From assembly GCA_023678885.1 (NCBI GenBank), contig CM043002.1, positions 3,862,022 to 3,926,021 of the forward strand: a stretch of 64,000 nucleotides of DNA. The letters are read 5' to 3'. Shown here piece by piece: positions 49,691-60,065 of the stretch (its first letter is position 1; each line of letters opens with the position of its first letter). The stretch is from Pogostemon cablin (taxonomy: Eukaryota > Streptophyta > Magnoliopsida > Lamiales > Lamiaceae). The notes beneath the pieces were generated by a model that searched no databases, was not told the origin of the DNA, and worked only from the letters and a program-made list of their open reading frames with translations. A program made the translations under genes and the position numbers.

Positions 49691-49787
49691 ATGAATTACA
49701 ATATAAAAACCCTTACAATACTACAATATTACAAAAATATCACATTCTTTTTACACAATTTTGTCAAATTCAATTATATCATACTTC

Positions 49788-50036
49788 CTCCGTCCCGTTT
49801 CAATCTTTAAATATTTTTAATTTGGACGTCTCATTTTAATCTCTACATTTTCATTTTTGGTAGATGAGACTCACATAAATAAATTATTTCTCTCTTCATA
49901 ACCCATACATCACACTAATAAACATACTTACTTAATATTAAAATATTATTTCTCTCACCTCACTACATATTAAAATACTATATTTTTTAATATTCATGAA
50001 AAAGTAAAACAAACATTTAAAATGGAACGAAGAAAA
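49788..50036. mobile_element. Stowaway-like MITE, diverged
   Basis: TA-CTTCCTCCGTCCCGTTTC at the left and GGAACGAAGAAAA-TA at the right, about 250 bp. Related but more decayed copies are near 48280-48500 and 63213-63450. Confidence 0.6.
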
Positions 50037-50509
50037 TACATTTTATTCAATTAAATCACCCAGAACCCCCTACATTTTTCTTACATCATTACATCAAAAA
50101 TTAATTTACTTAAACTACGTGACCCTTCCCCCTTCCCCTCTCTCTCTCTATAATTCCTAATTATTGAAGTTTGTAGCTTCATAAATTCCATATGTTTAGA
50201 TCTTAAATTTGTATGTAGAAAATGGAGGGGATATAGGAGTAATTTTTAACATAAACTAAACTAGGTTCACAATATAAATCATGTGATTCCCCTTTCAATG
50301 TTATGAAATTATGTATTGTTAAAGTGTTTAAATTAAAGAGAACATAAAATTTATAAAGATTTAAAATGTAAATTCAATTTACAAGAGATCAACTCAATAG
50401 CTCGATAGAAAAAATGGAGGTGAGAGAAATTACATTATGCTCGGTATTACTGTTATGGAGTAAATAACATGAGTTTTTGAGTATTATAAATCTGTAAAAA
50501 TTAATTGCA

Positions 50510-50720
50510 GCTCCAGAGAAGAGCTTCCATCCGCCTACAATCGATTCATGAAGTACGTCATTAATATGGAGTGATATTTATTTCTTTATTTCATTCACTT
50601 TAAAACATTAACTATATATTTGTGTACTGTGAAAATAAGAGAGGAAGCTGAGCAAGGGAAAGCTGAGAATGCTCGATGTCGAACGACCATTCTGGAAGAT
50701 TTGAATAGGAAAGAATAACA
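50510..50720 (+). pseudogene. Possible YABBY-domain exon remnants
   Basis: After an acceptor-like 'aattgcag', codons from 50524 read LPSAYNRFM plus AA, then GTACGT. LPSAYNRF(M/I)K is the hallmark of the YABBY domain, and an intron at this place fits YABBY genes. A second block after '...aaaataag' (about 50640) gives EEAEQGKAEN. Spliced, this reads LPSAYNRFMK-EEAEQGKAEN, against the family pattern EEIQRIKA-N. The preceding 'APEK' needs a frame change, and the rest of the domain and the zinc finger are missing. This is a decayed fragment if the reading is right. Confidence 0.4.
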
Positions 50721-52077
50721 CTAAGATTGTTGGGTTTGCCAGTGGGCTAGGAAAAGATATATAAAAGAAGCCCAAAGTTTATATGAAAAGTGGCCCATGA
50801 ATTTGTTAATTTGTGTGGCCCACTTGATACCCATTTTATGGGTTAATTGAATTCAGCAATACGTTCAGTAGCATGCGGATGATTAGAAAAGCACAAATGA
50901 AACCACCATTTGGATTAATATATATAGTTTTCCTGTGGTTTTTACCCTTCAATCTAAGGGGTTTTCTACGTTAAATTATATTTGAGTGGAAAAGTTTAGA
51001 GTATTGATATTAATTATTGGGATTTCAGTTGTGCCAAAAATATCTTTGCATATTGTCTATCCTAGTTTTAGATAGAGTCTCTTCCGCAACATTGATGACT
51101 ATTGAGCATGCATGCTTGGTATCGAGTGAGAAAACTAGAAGAGAACAGAATGCAGATTACATGCTCAATACCCACAGAAAAGAGGGCCATTTGGGGGCGC
51201 TTAAATCGAAGTATTGATGAGGAAGTTATACTCAAAACCGTGAGATGACGCAATTTGCCGACAAGATTTCTGAAAATTACCCAAAGCTACCCCATCTTTC
51301 CTATGCTGCCCATGTGCTTATCTCATCAATTATGCTTATTACTGTTAGTATGAAGTTTATAATAAGGATGGATGAAATGCTGGTACAGGATCTATAAACC
51401 ATTGATGAAGTTGAAGAAGAACAATCTGAGATGTAATGCTGCTCTTAATTATTGAAAATTAAAGAAATACATTATGATGTACATATTTGAGCTGAATTAT
51501 TCTCTTAATTATTGAAAATCAAAGAAATACATTAGTTGATGACTTGCTTCTCTCTGTACAGTAACATGACATTATTGTTGGAAATCATAGTAAAATAACC
51601 TCCTCCACATGACATTTTTACAAATTCCAACTTGTTCCTACATTATCACAATAATATTAATATTGCGTATTATTGAGTATATATGGAATCTAGTGATTGT
51701 TTTACACTATATACAATCAAGCATATATATAAACTATCTGATCAAGAAAAGTAAACAGGAACCTACCTAGAAATTAAACTTTTGTTGAATATATTTCATG
51801 AAACCTTGTCTTCATTATTAATTAAATGTAACATAACAATCATTAGCAACCTAACCATTAGAATAAGAGATAAAATATAATTTTGGAATCTATAATAACC
51901 CAAAAAATGTTGAAAATCATAGTCAATTAACCTCCACATACATTTTTCCAAATTACAACCTGTTCCAACATGATCACAGCAACAATACATATTATTGAGT
52001 GAATATGGAATCTAATATATTTTTTAAATAGTTAATTATATTAATTCTTAGAGATTCATATGTAAAACCTTAATCTC
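50721..52077. other. Spacer, no gene confirmed
   Basis: A 66-codon frame at 51017-51217 and the following 'FADKISENYPKLPHLSYAAHV' (about 51249-51312) look faintly protein-like, but I recognise nothing. Two related blocks of about 90 bp (around 51580-51700 and 51890-52000, with 'acattttt.caaattacaac.tgttcc') form a direct repeat. Confidence 0.4.
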
Positions 52078-52078
52078 A

Positions 52079-52090
52079 CTATATATAAAG
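52079..52090 (+). promoter_or_regulatory. TATA box of the small secreted-peptide gene
   Basis: CTATATATAAAG lies about 50 bp before the ATG at 52138, leaving room for a short 5' UTR. Confidence 0.55.
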
Positions 52091-52137
52091 TCTCTTCTAA
52101 CTATTTGCTCATAATTGCATGATTTAATTAGAATGAG

Positions 52138-52389
52138 ATGAAGCACCAAACCTTAGCTTTGTTCTTGTCTTTCATTCTATTTTCTCTTGTTTTGGTCTCT
52201 TCTTCTTCTTCTTCTAATGATAATCAACTTAACTTCTTGTTGCCAAGAAGTCTGCTTTCTTCAACTAATTTGATCGTCAGAGGAGACAAGGAGCAGCCGA
52301 CGAAAGCTATGGAACGAAGCCTAAGGAGGATCCCTCCATCTCAATCTAATCCAACCCAAAAATTAGTGGATTCCAAAAGAGGAGACTAA
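52138..52389 (+). CDS. Small secreted peptide precursor (83 aa), possibly CLE-like
   Basis: Reads MKHQTLALFLSFILFSLVLV, a clear signal peptide, then a Ser run, a variable middle, and a basic C-terminal part with SLRRIPPSQSNPTQ, ending KRGD-stop. The size, single exon, signal peptide and a short conserved-looking Arg/Pro motif near the C-terminus are the layout of plant signalling peptide precursors. RRIPPSQSNPTQ loosely recalls the CLE motif (R-x-V-P-x-G-P-x-P-x-H-N) but lacks its Gly-Pro and His-Asn, and extra residues follow. The start is the ATG after the TATA box. Family membership is uncertain. Confidence 0.6.
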   Translation: MKHQTLALFLSFILFSLVLVSSSSSSNDNQLNFLLPRSLLSSTNLIVRGDKEQPTKAMERSLRRIPPSQSNPTQKLVDSKRGD

Positions 52390-53093
52390 TTCTTGAACAA
52401 CTAGTCAAAGTTTCCTCGTTTTCGCGTAAGATGGTCATATATAAACTTTCATAATTAATGAAATTAATAACACGAAATTATAAGCAACTTTCTTTAGTCT
52501 TGTTGAAATCCCACGTCAATGTATAATTTTTTTTCTTTCAAATTCAGTTATTGTTCTTCCCCTCAAATATCATATGCATGATTGTTTTCCTTATAATATT
52601 TGATGTATATTATTTTGGGATTTAATGTAGTTATTTTATGAAGAAGTCCTATATTTGGTCCACTAAATGCACATATTATTTCATATGACTAGATGAAAAG
52701 TGCATATATTATATTCACTCAATTCTACGAAATGCTTCACGTTTACTATTTTAGGTTATTTAAGAAAAATTGCTCCTTATGATCAATTTTATTGATTTTA
52801 AAGGATATTGAACATATTTTTAAATTGCTCCTTCACGTTGGAAAAGCTTTTCTACATGCACGTATAGAGCTATAGGGTGCACTCCATATTTTACCATATT
52901 AATAATGTAGTAGCCTTTTGAACCGTTTATGCAACTTATATAATCAGTTCAGTTTGTTTTGTCATTTATTCTTGATGAATGGAAGGGATGACAGAAAAGC
53001 TTCTGTAAACTACATTCTGAAGGTTCAGATAGTTTGGGTTTTGGTTAGTCTATTTGCAGTTAGAGGAAATTGGGTGCAGTGCCCAATCAGATT
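52390..53093. other. 3' flank and spacer, no gene seen
   Basis: AT-rich. An open frame of 92 codons at 52918-53196 overlaps the start of the inverted-repeat element and shows no motif. Confidence 0.45.
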
Positions 53094-53650
53094 TTACAAA
53101 TTACTTTTCTATCCTAATTTTAAGGGTATATCTTTTTATGCCCGAATTGACAAAATACCCTTTACTCGAATACATTCGAGTAATGTATTCGAGTAAAACA
53201 ATGATAAAGTAAAAAAAAAGAAATTCAAGTAATAAAAAATCTTCGAGTAATATTTTCGAGTAATATGAGTGAGTAATGTAATTTTCGAGTAATGTGAATA
53301 ATGTGAGTGAGTAATGTGATTTCGAGTAACATGAGTGAGCGGGTGATGTAATTTCGAGTAACATGAGTGAGCGAGTAATGCAATTTCGAGTATCATGAGT
53401 GAGCGGATAATATAATTTCGAGTAATATGAGTAAGCGGGTAATGCAATTTCGAGTAATGTGTTCCTCGAGTAATGTATTCGAGTAAAAGTGTTATATTCG
53501 AGTAATGTATTTTAAGTAATGTTTTTTATGATTTTTCATATTTTTATTGCTTTACTTGAATATTCGAGTAAAGGACATTTTGGACAATTCAGGCAAAAAA
53601 AAGTGTGTTATATTTAGGATAGAATAGAAAATTATATTTTAAATTAGGGT
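53094..53650. mobile_element. Inverted-repeat element with internal tandem repeats
   Basis: The left arm (about 53094-53180: ttttctatcctaattttaag, gcccgaattgacaaaatacc) is complementary to the right arm (about 53560-53650: ggacattttggacaattcag, ggatagaatagaaaa). Between them, 53230-53460 carries a roughly 35-bp unit (gtaatgcaatttcgagtaac, atgagtgagc) repeated about six times. CGAGTAAT occurs many times across the element. No coding capacity. Confidence 0.7.
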
Positions 53651-54777
53651 ACAATGATTTTTTACCCTATCGTTATACCAATTTACAAGGACATAGAACT
53701 CTGAATAATCTCACTTTATGTACTTATGCATTATAACGTCAAATAGTTTTTAAATGCGAGTTAAAAGTTTTTTTTTTGTCCTATAACTTTTAAAACTTTA
53801 GATTTTGTCCAAAAAAAATATTTGTATCGTTTTGTCCTATAACTATGAGTTTTATTTCAATTTTGTCCAATTTTTGTCGGAACACTAGATTTTCGTTAGA
53901 AATTGGTCACGTGCACGTGACAGATGAATTTGGGGAAAACTGACGAGGATTGCTGACCTGGATATCCAAGCAATTTTTTTTAATAAAATCGCTACGTCAC
54001 AAATTAAAATAAAAATAAAAAAAATTAAAATCTAACTCACAGCCTTTATCATAATTTTTTAAAGATAAAAACTAGAATAGAACAGTCTTTTTTTTTTTTA
54101 ATTTGTACAACTGGATTTTAAGTTGTGAAATGAGACTTCTTTATGCTGCGCAGCAGCACATTATTCTTCTTCTTTTAGCCCCAAATTCTGATAGATGAAA
54201 TCATCCTCACAATAATCTTTAAAATTGATTGAGAATTTGAGGTCTCCGAGTGCGTCTGTCACCCACGAGCCGCCGCCATTCATAGATGAAGAGGAGACGA
54301 GGTATAGGAGGAAGAAGAAGTCAGCGAGTGTTCGTTCCATGAAAGCAGAATTCTATGGGGTAATGAATTTCGTCGATGCAGCAATCGATTAATAACAATT
54401 CCAGAGAGTCAATTGAGATTCTGATTTTGTCGTCATTTTCTGAGTCGGAATTATTAAAAAGGTGCAGTGATGTGGGCTAGCCACCGGTTCCTGCTGCGGC
54501 GATTGGTGTTCGGTAGATGGCAGTAGCGGGTGTGAGTGAGAGGGTCTATTGCCATTTTTCTTAGCTTCTTCATAATATGAGTGTTCCATGGATTCTTGAT
54601 TTTGTTATTGCATATGAGAAATAATTTTAAACCATCTGCAGAAATGAGAGAAATTATAGCTATCAATTTCATAAATTATCTTCACCCTCAACCATAATGG
54701 CCTTCTTCTTTCTGCTTTCTACATAGCTTTATAAATTAAGAACTGACTCTTTCTATGCTTTATTTCTTCTGCATCTT
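53651..54777. other. Spacer, no gene confirmed
   Basis: From about 53760 there is a stretch like the ends of 'tttgtcctataacttttaaa' fold-back elements (compare 23147-23542). Near 54240-54380 a plus-strand frame (EPPPFIDEEETRYRRKKKSASVRS) looks protein-like but is short and unrecognised. Bases 54773-54777 are the left ATCTT TSD of the solo LTR. Confidence 0.4.
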
Positions 54778-56800
54778 TGATTTCGCACGCTTTCTCAATG
54801 CACAATTAATCCCCAAGATTAAGGATATCAATTGTAGTATCGAAAGGTGACCAAGTGAATATCGAACCCAAAGGACGGAATAAATATCAATTTATATTCT
54901 AGTAAACCAAGACTATGTTGTAATTATAATGGTTGTGATTTTGTGATTAAGTAACAAATAATTATGAAATAACAAATAAATAACAACAATGATAATGTAG
55001 CTGTGATCAAGTAAGAAAGTAGGTAGTTCTAAAGATCATCCGGTTCCACTTATTAATTCATCTTCCGTGTGACGGTGTCCGACTCTGCCTTGTGATTTAT
55101 GAACGCATCACTAAACTATGCATATCTACTCTATAGACACAATTAAACATGCGTATGCCTCGTGTGAATATCCTCGGAGCAAGAGATATAATTCACCCCC
55201 CTTTCTAGGTATTATCAATATCAATTATTTCCCGTGCATTAGTACTCTAACCCGATATGATCTCTCTTTATAGGTACTATGAAATTATACTCTTTATCCT
55301 ACTTATTAACCCGAATATGATTCAATTAATAAGTATTTATATAAGAAAGTTCTAATAAGACTTCAGAATCCCTTCACTTAGAATTATAACATAAAACCAT
55401 GCTCAGCAGTTAACACACTCAATCAATAACCAAGTTTTGTATTCAGACTCTACATAACAGTTAATGATGCACAAAATGATCGTTAGTATGGATTAAAAAC
55501 GCACAATCTTATACAAAATAAATCACAAGTAGTGTTATACGGAGTTTACACACGAAAGATAAATTAAATCATGAAACCTTCAAAATCCTAGAACTACCAA
55601 AGAGGATCTATTCCATGATTGATCTAAGAACAATCATGGTTAGTTGGAATGATCTTACTTGAAGCTCCATGAATCTCCAGCAGATCAAGGTTGGACTGAT
55701 CTTACTTGAGTCTCCACGTTCTCCTCTTCCTCCTCTCCTTTCTTACTTGATTGCAGCCTCATACGTTGCTGTTTCTTGCACCTTGCAGCACCTCCCTACA
55801 GCCTCTACTCACATTTTTCTTTCTTGTGTTCTGTTCTAATACTCTTGCATCTGCCTCCCTTTTATAGTTGTTGCCTATTGCAGCTCCACATGCAGCCACT
55901 CCTCTTTGTTTGCTGTCCATGTTGCTCCTCTATCCTTTGTCTCCTCTTTTGTGCTATCCATCTTTGTCCTCTATACCTTTGGAATATATTTGTGTGTTAT
56001 GTGCTTCATGTGTTCTATGTGGATGGTGCTTTACTCCCCCATGTGCCCATGTGTGCACTGCTTTCCCACTTGCTCATGTTTTCCACGTAGATTGTGCATT
56101 AAATAAGTAGGTCAAATCGAATTCCCCCAGGTCAAATCGGAGGTCGAATTAGACTTTTGCAAGTAACAGACATTTGATTCGACCAGCCGTCCTGGTCAAA
56201 TTGATTTCTCCAGGTCGAATCCACCTACTGTAAGTGCCAGATACTTGATTCGACCAACCAAACAGGTCAAATCGAATTCTTCCAGGTCGAATCGACCTAC
56301 TGGAAGCTTCAGGTGCTCAATTCGACCTGTTGTCCTGGTTGAATTGAGATGGCGTAGTCAAATCAACTTCTCTACAAATCACTTCGACCTTGATTCGACC
56401 TGATGCCCAGGTCAAAATGATGTGTCGAGGTCGAATTGGCATTTCTGACCTTCAATTCGACATTGATTCGACCTGGTGCTCAGGTCGAATTGAGCTGACG
56501 AGGTTGAATCCAGGTTCTGCTCGTTTTCTGCCTCCAATTCGACCAGAAGGCCTGGTCAAATTGACCTCTTTCTGGTCCAATTGCACTTCTTCTTCGCCCA
56601 AATGAATGACTTCGACTTTCTTTCTTCTGTTTTTGACACTTCCACTCTGATTTCCTACGAAAAACCACTTAAAATGGCTTTAATAACTCCTGATTCGTGA
56701 TTTAACACAATATACATCAGTTTTCAACCAATTATAACCTTTAAACACCTCATAATGGCACAAACTCATGCGCAAGATTCGTGAATTTACACACTCATCA
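54778..56800 (-). mobile_element. Solo LTR with perfect TSD
   Basis: A 2023-bp block. The plus strand starts TGATTTCGCACGC and ends ACACTCATCA, flanked by ATCTT at 54773-54777 and 56801-56805. The minus-strand reading (TGATGAGTGTG...GCGAAATCA) is taken as the sense orientation, because its 3' part matches the plus-strand fragment at 24895-25866, where CCTTTGGGTTCGAT recalls LTR 3' ends of Athila-like elements. No gag or pol is present. Short Leu/Cys-rich frames at 55776-56110 are not supported as genes. Confidence 0.9.
56100..56600. repeat. GGTCGAAT minisatellite inside the solo LTR
   Basis: The words 'ggtcgaatt', 'ggtcaaat' and their complements 'attcgacc' recur about every 25-45 bp, forming units such as ATTCGACCTGGTGCTCAGGT that are partly palindromic. 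At least six imperfect units are seen. Confidence 0.7.
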
Positions 56801-56814
56801 ATCTTCGTTCTCAA

Positions 56815-57258
56815 TCTTTGAGTGTCGCTAGAATGAGAGGCAGGGGGTGATCATAAAAGGGTGGACACCCCAGGTGATGATTCTTAACCATACGGCCATA
56901 GGGGCTTACGTGATACACTGTGGGTGGAACTCGACTTTGGAAGGAATCTACACCTGCATGCCCATGGTGGCATGGCCCGTCGCGGCGAAGCAATTCTTCA
57001 ATGAGAAGCTGGTGACAGAGATTTTAGGGATGGGTATTCTTGTGGGGTAGTAAGACATGGAAGAGGGTGGGGAGTGAAAGAGTGGGGCGAGAGGCGGTGG
57101 CGAAGGCGGTGGAGCGGGTGATGGTGGCAGCGGAGATGAAAAGGGAAGTGGAGTACTACAGAGAAATGACAGAAAAGACTGTTAAAGAAGGGGGATCATC
57201 TTACAATGCATTGAAAACTCAGGAATTAAGTACTATCGTTAATGTTTCCAAGAAATAG
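56815..57258 (+). pseudogene. 3' fragment of a UDP-glycosyltransferase gene (UGT73-like)
   Basis: The frame from about 56847 holds the PSPG box that binds the UDP-sugar: GWTPQVMILNHTAIGAYVIHC-GWNSTLEG...PMVAWPVAAKQFFNEKLVTE, with the W, HCGWNS, E and final Q positions present. A one-base frameshift at about 57045 (one G too many) leads to the C-terminal part GSKTWKRVG...REAVAKAVERVMV...EGGSSYNALK, ending at TAG 57256-57258. Just upstream the frame meets TAG, with RMRGRG readable in another frame. Everything N-terminal of this is missing. Family placement rests on the GSK.W.RV and EGGSSYN features. Confidence 0.8.
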
Positions 57259-57610
57259 GATCAAACATTTAGTGATTCCTACTTATCAAACTGTTAGATT
57301 TAGTTTCTGTATCATACAATTTTTCAAACCACTTTGTTTGTGTTTCCAAAGAGTAGTATAATACTTTTACTACATTACTTTTGGTTCATAATTTATGGTG
57401 AAATAAAAGGTTTGGAAATTAATATTGGAGTCATCAAAGAGTGTGGTGTGTGACGAAACGGTGCATGTGCACCATTCTTTTTCTTTCTTTAAAGATAATA
57501 ATTGATTAATCAGTTGAATTTCACGCAATAAAATTTTTTAATTGCCAACAAAAATAATCCTATATAAACATGCAAGAAAAATATTATGCATGACAAAAAT
57601 GGGTCGTCTA
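57259..57610. other. 3' flank of the UGT fragment
   Basis: AT-rich, nothing recognised. Presumably the former 3' UTR. Confidence 0.4.
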
Positions 57611-58440
57611 ATTAAGCGTTTGATTTGAGACTCCAATTTTCTAAATATAAAGTTATAAATCTATACGTTGTTAAATTATTCTATAGAAATAATTATGTTA
57701 CTCTTTAGAATTAATTGGGTTACCATTTACAGTGAATTGAGCTACTTTTAATTTGAGATTCCGATTTTCTAAATATAAAGTTATAAATCTTAGATTACTC
57801 TATAAAAATAATTAGGTTACTTTTTGGAATTAATTGGGTTAATCTTTATAGTGAAATGAGTTACTCTTTGATTTGAGACTCTGATTTTCTAAATATAAAG
57901 TACTAAATCTATACGTTGTTTATCTATAAAAATAATTAGGTTACTCTTTGGAATTGCTTGAGTTACTCTTTGATTTGAAATTCCGATTTTGTAAATATAA
58001 AGTCATAAATCTATATGTTGTTAGATTACTTTATAAAAATAATTGGATAAATCTTTGAAATTAATTGGATTATTCTTTGATTTGAATTCCGATTTTCTAA
58101 ATATAAATCATAAATCTATACGTTGTTAGGTAACTCTTTGAAATTAATTGGGTTACTCTTTGAAAAATTAATTGGGTTACTCTTTACAGTGAATTGTGTT
58201 ACTCTTAGATTTGAGACTCCAATTTTTTTCTAAATATAAAGTCATAAATATATATTTTGTTAAATTACTATATAAAAATAATTAGGTTATTTTTTGGAAT
58301 TAATTGAATTAATCTTTACAGTGAATTGAGTTACTCTTTGATTTGAGACTACGATTTTCTAAAAATAAAATTCATCTTAGATTACTTTATAAAAATAATT
58401 AGGTTACTTTTTAAAATAAATAGAAATATTTTTTTAATTT
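57610..58440. repeat. Degenerate tandem array, about 120-bp unit
   Basis: The string 'ttgagactccgattttctaa', then 'atataaagt.ataaatctata', 'aaaaataattaggttactctt' and 'gaattaattgggtt' recurs at least six times with indels. The word TTACTCTTT is frequent. No coding capacity. Confidence 0.8.
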
Positions 58441-58851
58441 TAGACTATAATTTTTGAAAATAAATACAGATACATCGAAAGAATTAAATTATGTCAAAGA
58501 TTTAGTATTGGAAAAACCATATTGATTTTAGATAATTTTCACCATGCACCTTTTGGCAAATTATTCATACAAGTACTACTCAGTACAGTCTTCAGAAAAT
58601 CACCATCACTTGGTCTTTCTAAGAGAAGTGATATAACCAAAAGAAATTACTAATGAATCTTCTATTAAGTAAAAAAGATATCTTCTAGATTGATGCTTTA
58701 TGCAAGGCATCTGCACACCAACTAAACACATATGTCAGAGTTTATTACTTAAAGTATCATCAGACCTCCCAATAGAAAATACCTTCACTTTCCCCATCTT
58801 TACAATTCATAATATCACACTATCTGATTCCACATTGAATATTGAAGTGCA

Positions 58852-59067
58852 TTGATGAATGTAATCACTCAGAACAATTATGTTGTACTGCGGAGAAAAA
58901 ATGAGCAAACAGACAAAAGGCTGTTCGAGCAACTGCATATGATAGCTAATGTATTGGTAGCTTGTCTCACCAATCTACCACATGTTATTACCACAATATG
59001 TCATCGCAATGTAATTGAAGACAGAGAGAAGAGTGTTTGTAATGCATTCTACTTCTTGGCAAAATGA
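58852..59067 (+). other. Possible terminal exon of an unidentified gene
   Basis: After a reasonable acceptor (tttcc...atcactcag at about 58872) the frame reads NNYVVLRRKNEQTDKRL then LHMIANVLVACLTNLPHVI-TTICHRNVIEDREKSV and stops at 59065-59067. Its composition is protein-like (amphipathic, few rare residues), but no upstream exons were found and I do not recognise the family. It may be a gene relic or chance. Confidence 0.3.
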
Positions 59068-60063
59068 AATGACTTCTTCGACTTCTACAGCAGAAAGAAT
59101 TGCCATGATAACCATCAAAACCCACAATATCAGAAACACGTCCACAAATATACAAGATTAGAATGCCGTGTTCGAGTCAAGAAGTATTGGACAGTAATGC
59201 AATTAATTTACAGTGCTCAGTGTGTTCAACAGTAAGAATAATAGAAGATTTTTCCATATATGATGACCCTCCCTGTTTAATAAGCAAAGAAAAATCCAAA
59301 TTAGAAATCACCTGAATTGAAGCAGCTTGCGTAATGAATAGACAAACAACGAATTATCATATCGATAACATACGTATGAAATCAATTTCTGCAAATTCAG
59401 ATTAATAGCTTCCCGCGATCAGATTCGATTGAGTAGAGAGAATGAATTCAGGTTGAGCAGAGTAAGATTGCATGGTTTGAAGAGAATGAATTCGATTGAG
59501 CAGAGTGAATGAATTCAGGCTCGTATAGCGGAGTGAATATAAACGGATTGATTCCCGCTATTTCTACAATTGATGAATGAAATCGTATGAAGCTTAGACC
59601 CATTTTCAGTTTGTAGAAGATGAATTCAGCGCGTGTATGAACATGAATTCAAATTTAATTTGTTTTAATAAAGGATAATTTGATCACTTTGTTCCCAATT
59701 TGTATAGTGAGAAATAATTATTTGTTTCCCTTTTATCTAATAGTATTTAAGCTTAAAAAGGTATATCCAACAGTAATAATCCCAATTAATTATACTTAAG
59801 TATGAAATCACCCGCTTTTAAAAATAAAAGCAAGGAACGACGGGCTGCTGGGCCATAAATTTTGTTTCCCATAAAATTTAATAAATTATTTTATTAATTA
59901 TAAAAAATTTATATATTTTAATTTTTATTAAAAAAATCATAATTAAGTGTCACTTTTTATTATAAATGTTATCACTTTTTATTCATCTTACAAATTGATC
60001 ATATAATATTTTATTTGACTGCGTTTTTTAGTGATCGGATATTATTTTTTTATTATAAGTATT
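59068..60063. other. Spacer, no gene seen
   Basis: Moderately GC-richer to 59640, with the word 'gaatgaattc' repeated at 59440-59520. AT-rich after that. Nothing identifiable. Confidence 0.4.
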
Positions 60064-60065
60064 AC

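Larger units (their letters stand above)
43059..50512. other. AT-rich gene-poor spacer
   Basis: No gene supported. It holds a 54-bp minisatellite (43541-43757) and degenerate direct repeats at about 44078-44560 ('cttagaaatttcatatcttta' and 'aatatcatgaatactatttt' units). It also holds an inverted-repeat element (44582-44840), an AAAGAGTAAT-rich stretch (about 46930-47115), and a possible fold-back element with ends around 'GCACTTGGGTGCACC' (about 47151-47505). MITE relatives lie near 48.3, 49.5 and 49.8 kb. Confidence 0.5.

Noticed and set aside
54389..54672. Minus-strand frames of 66-72 codons near 54.5 kb
   Set aside because: Two overlapping frames with low-complexity composition and no start context or motif. 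Probably chance.
55776..56110. Overlapping Leu/Cys-rich frames of 66-104 codons
   Set aside because: They lie inside the solo LTR, overlap each other in several frames, and have no motif.
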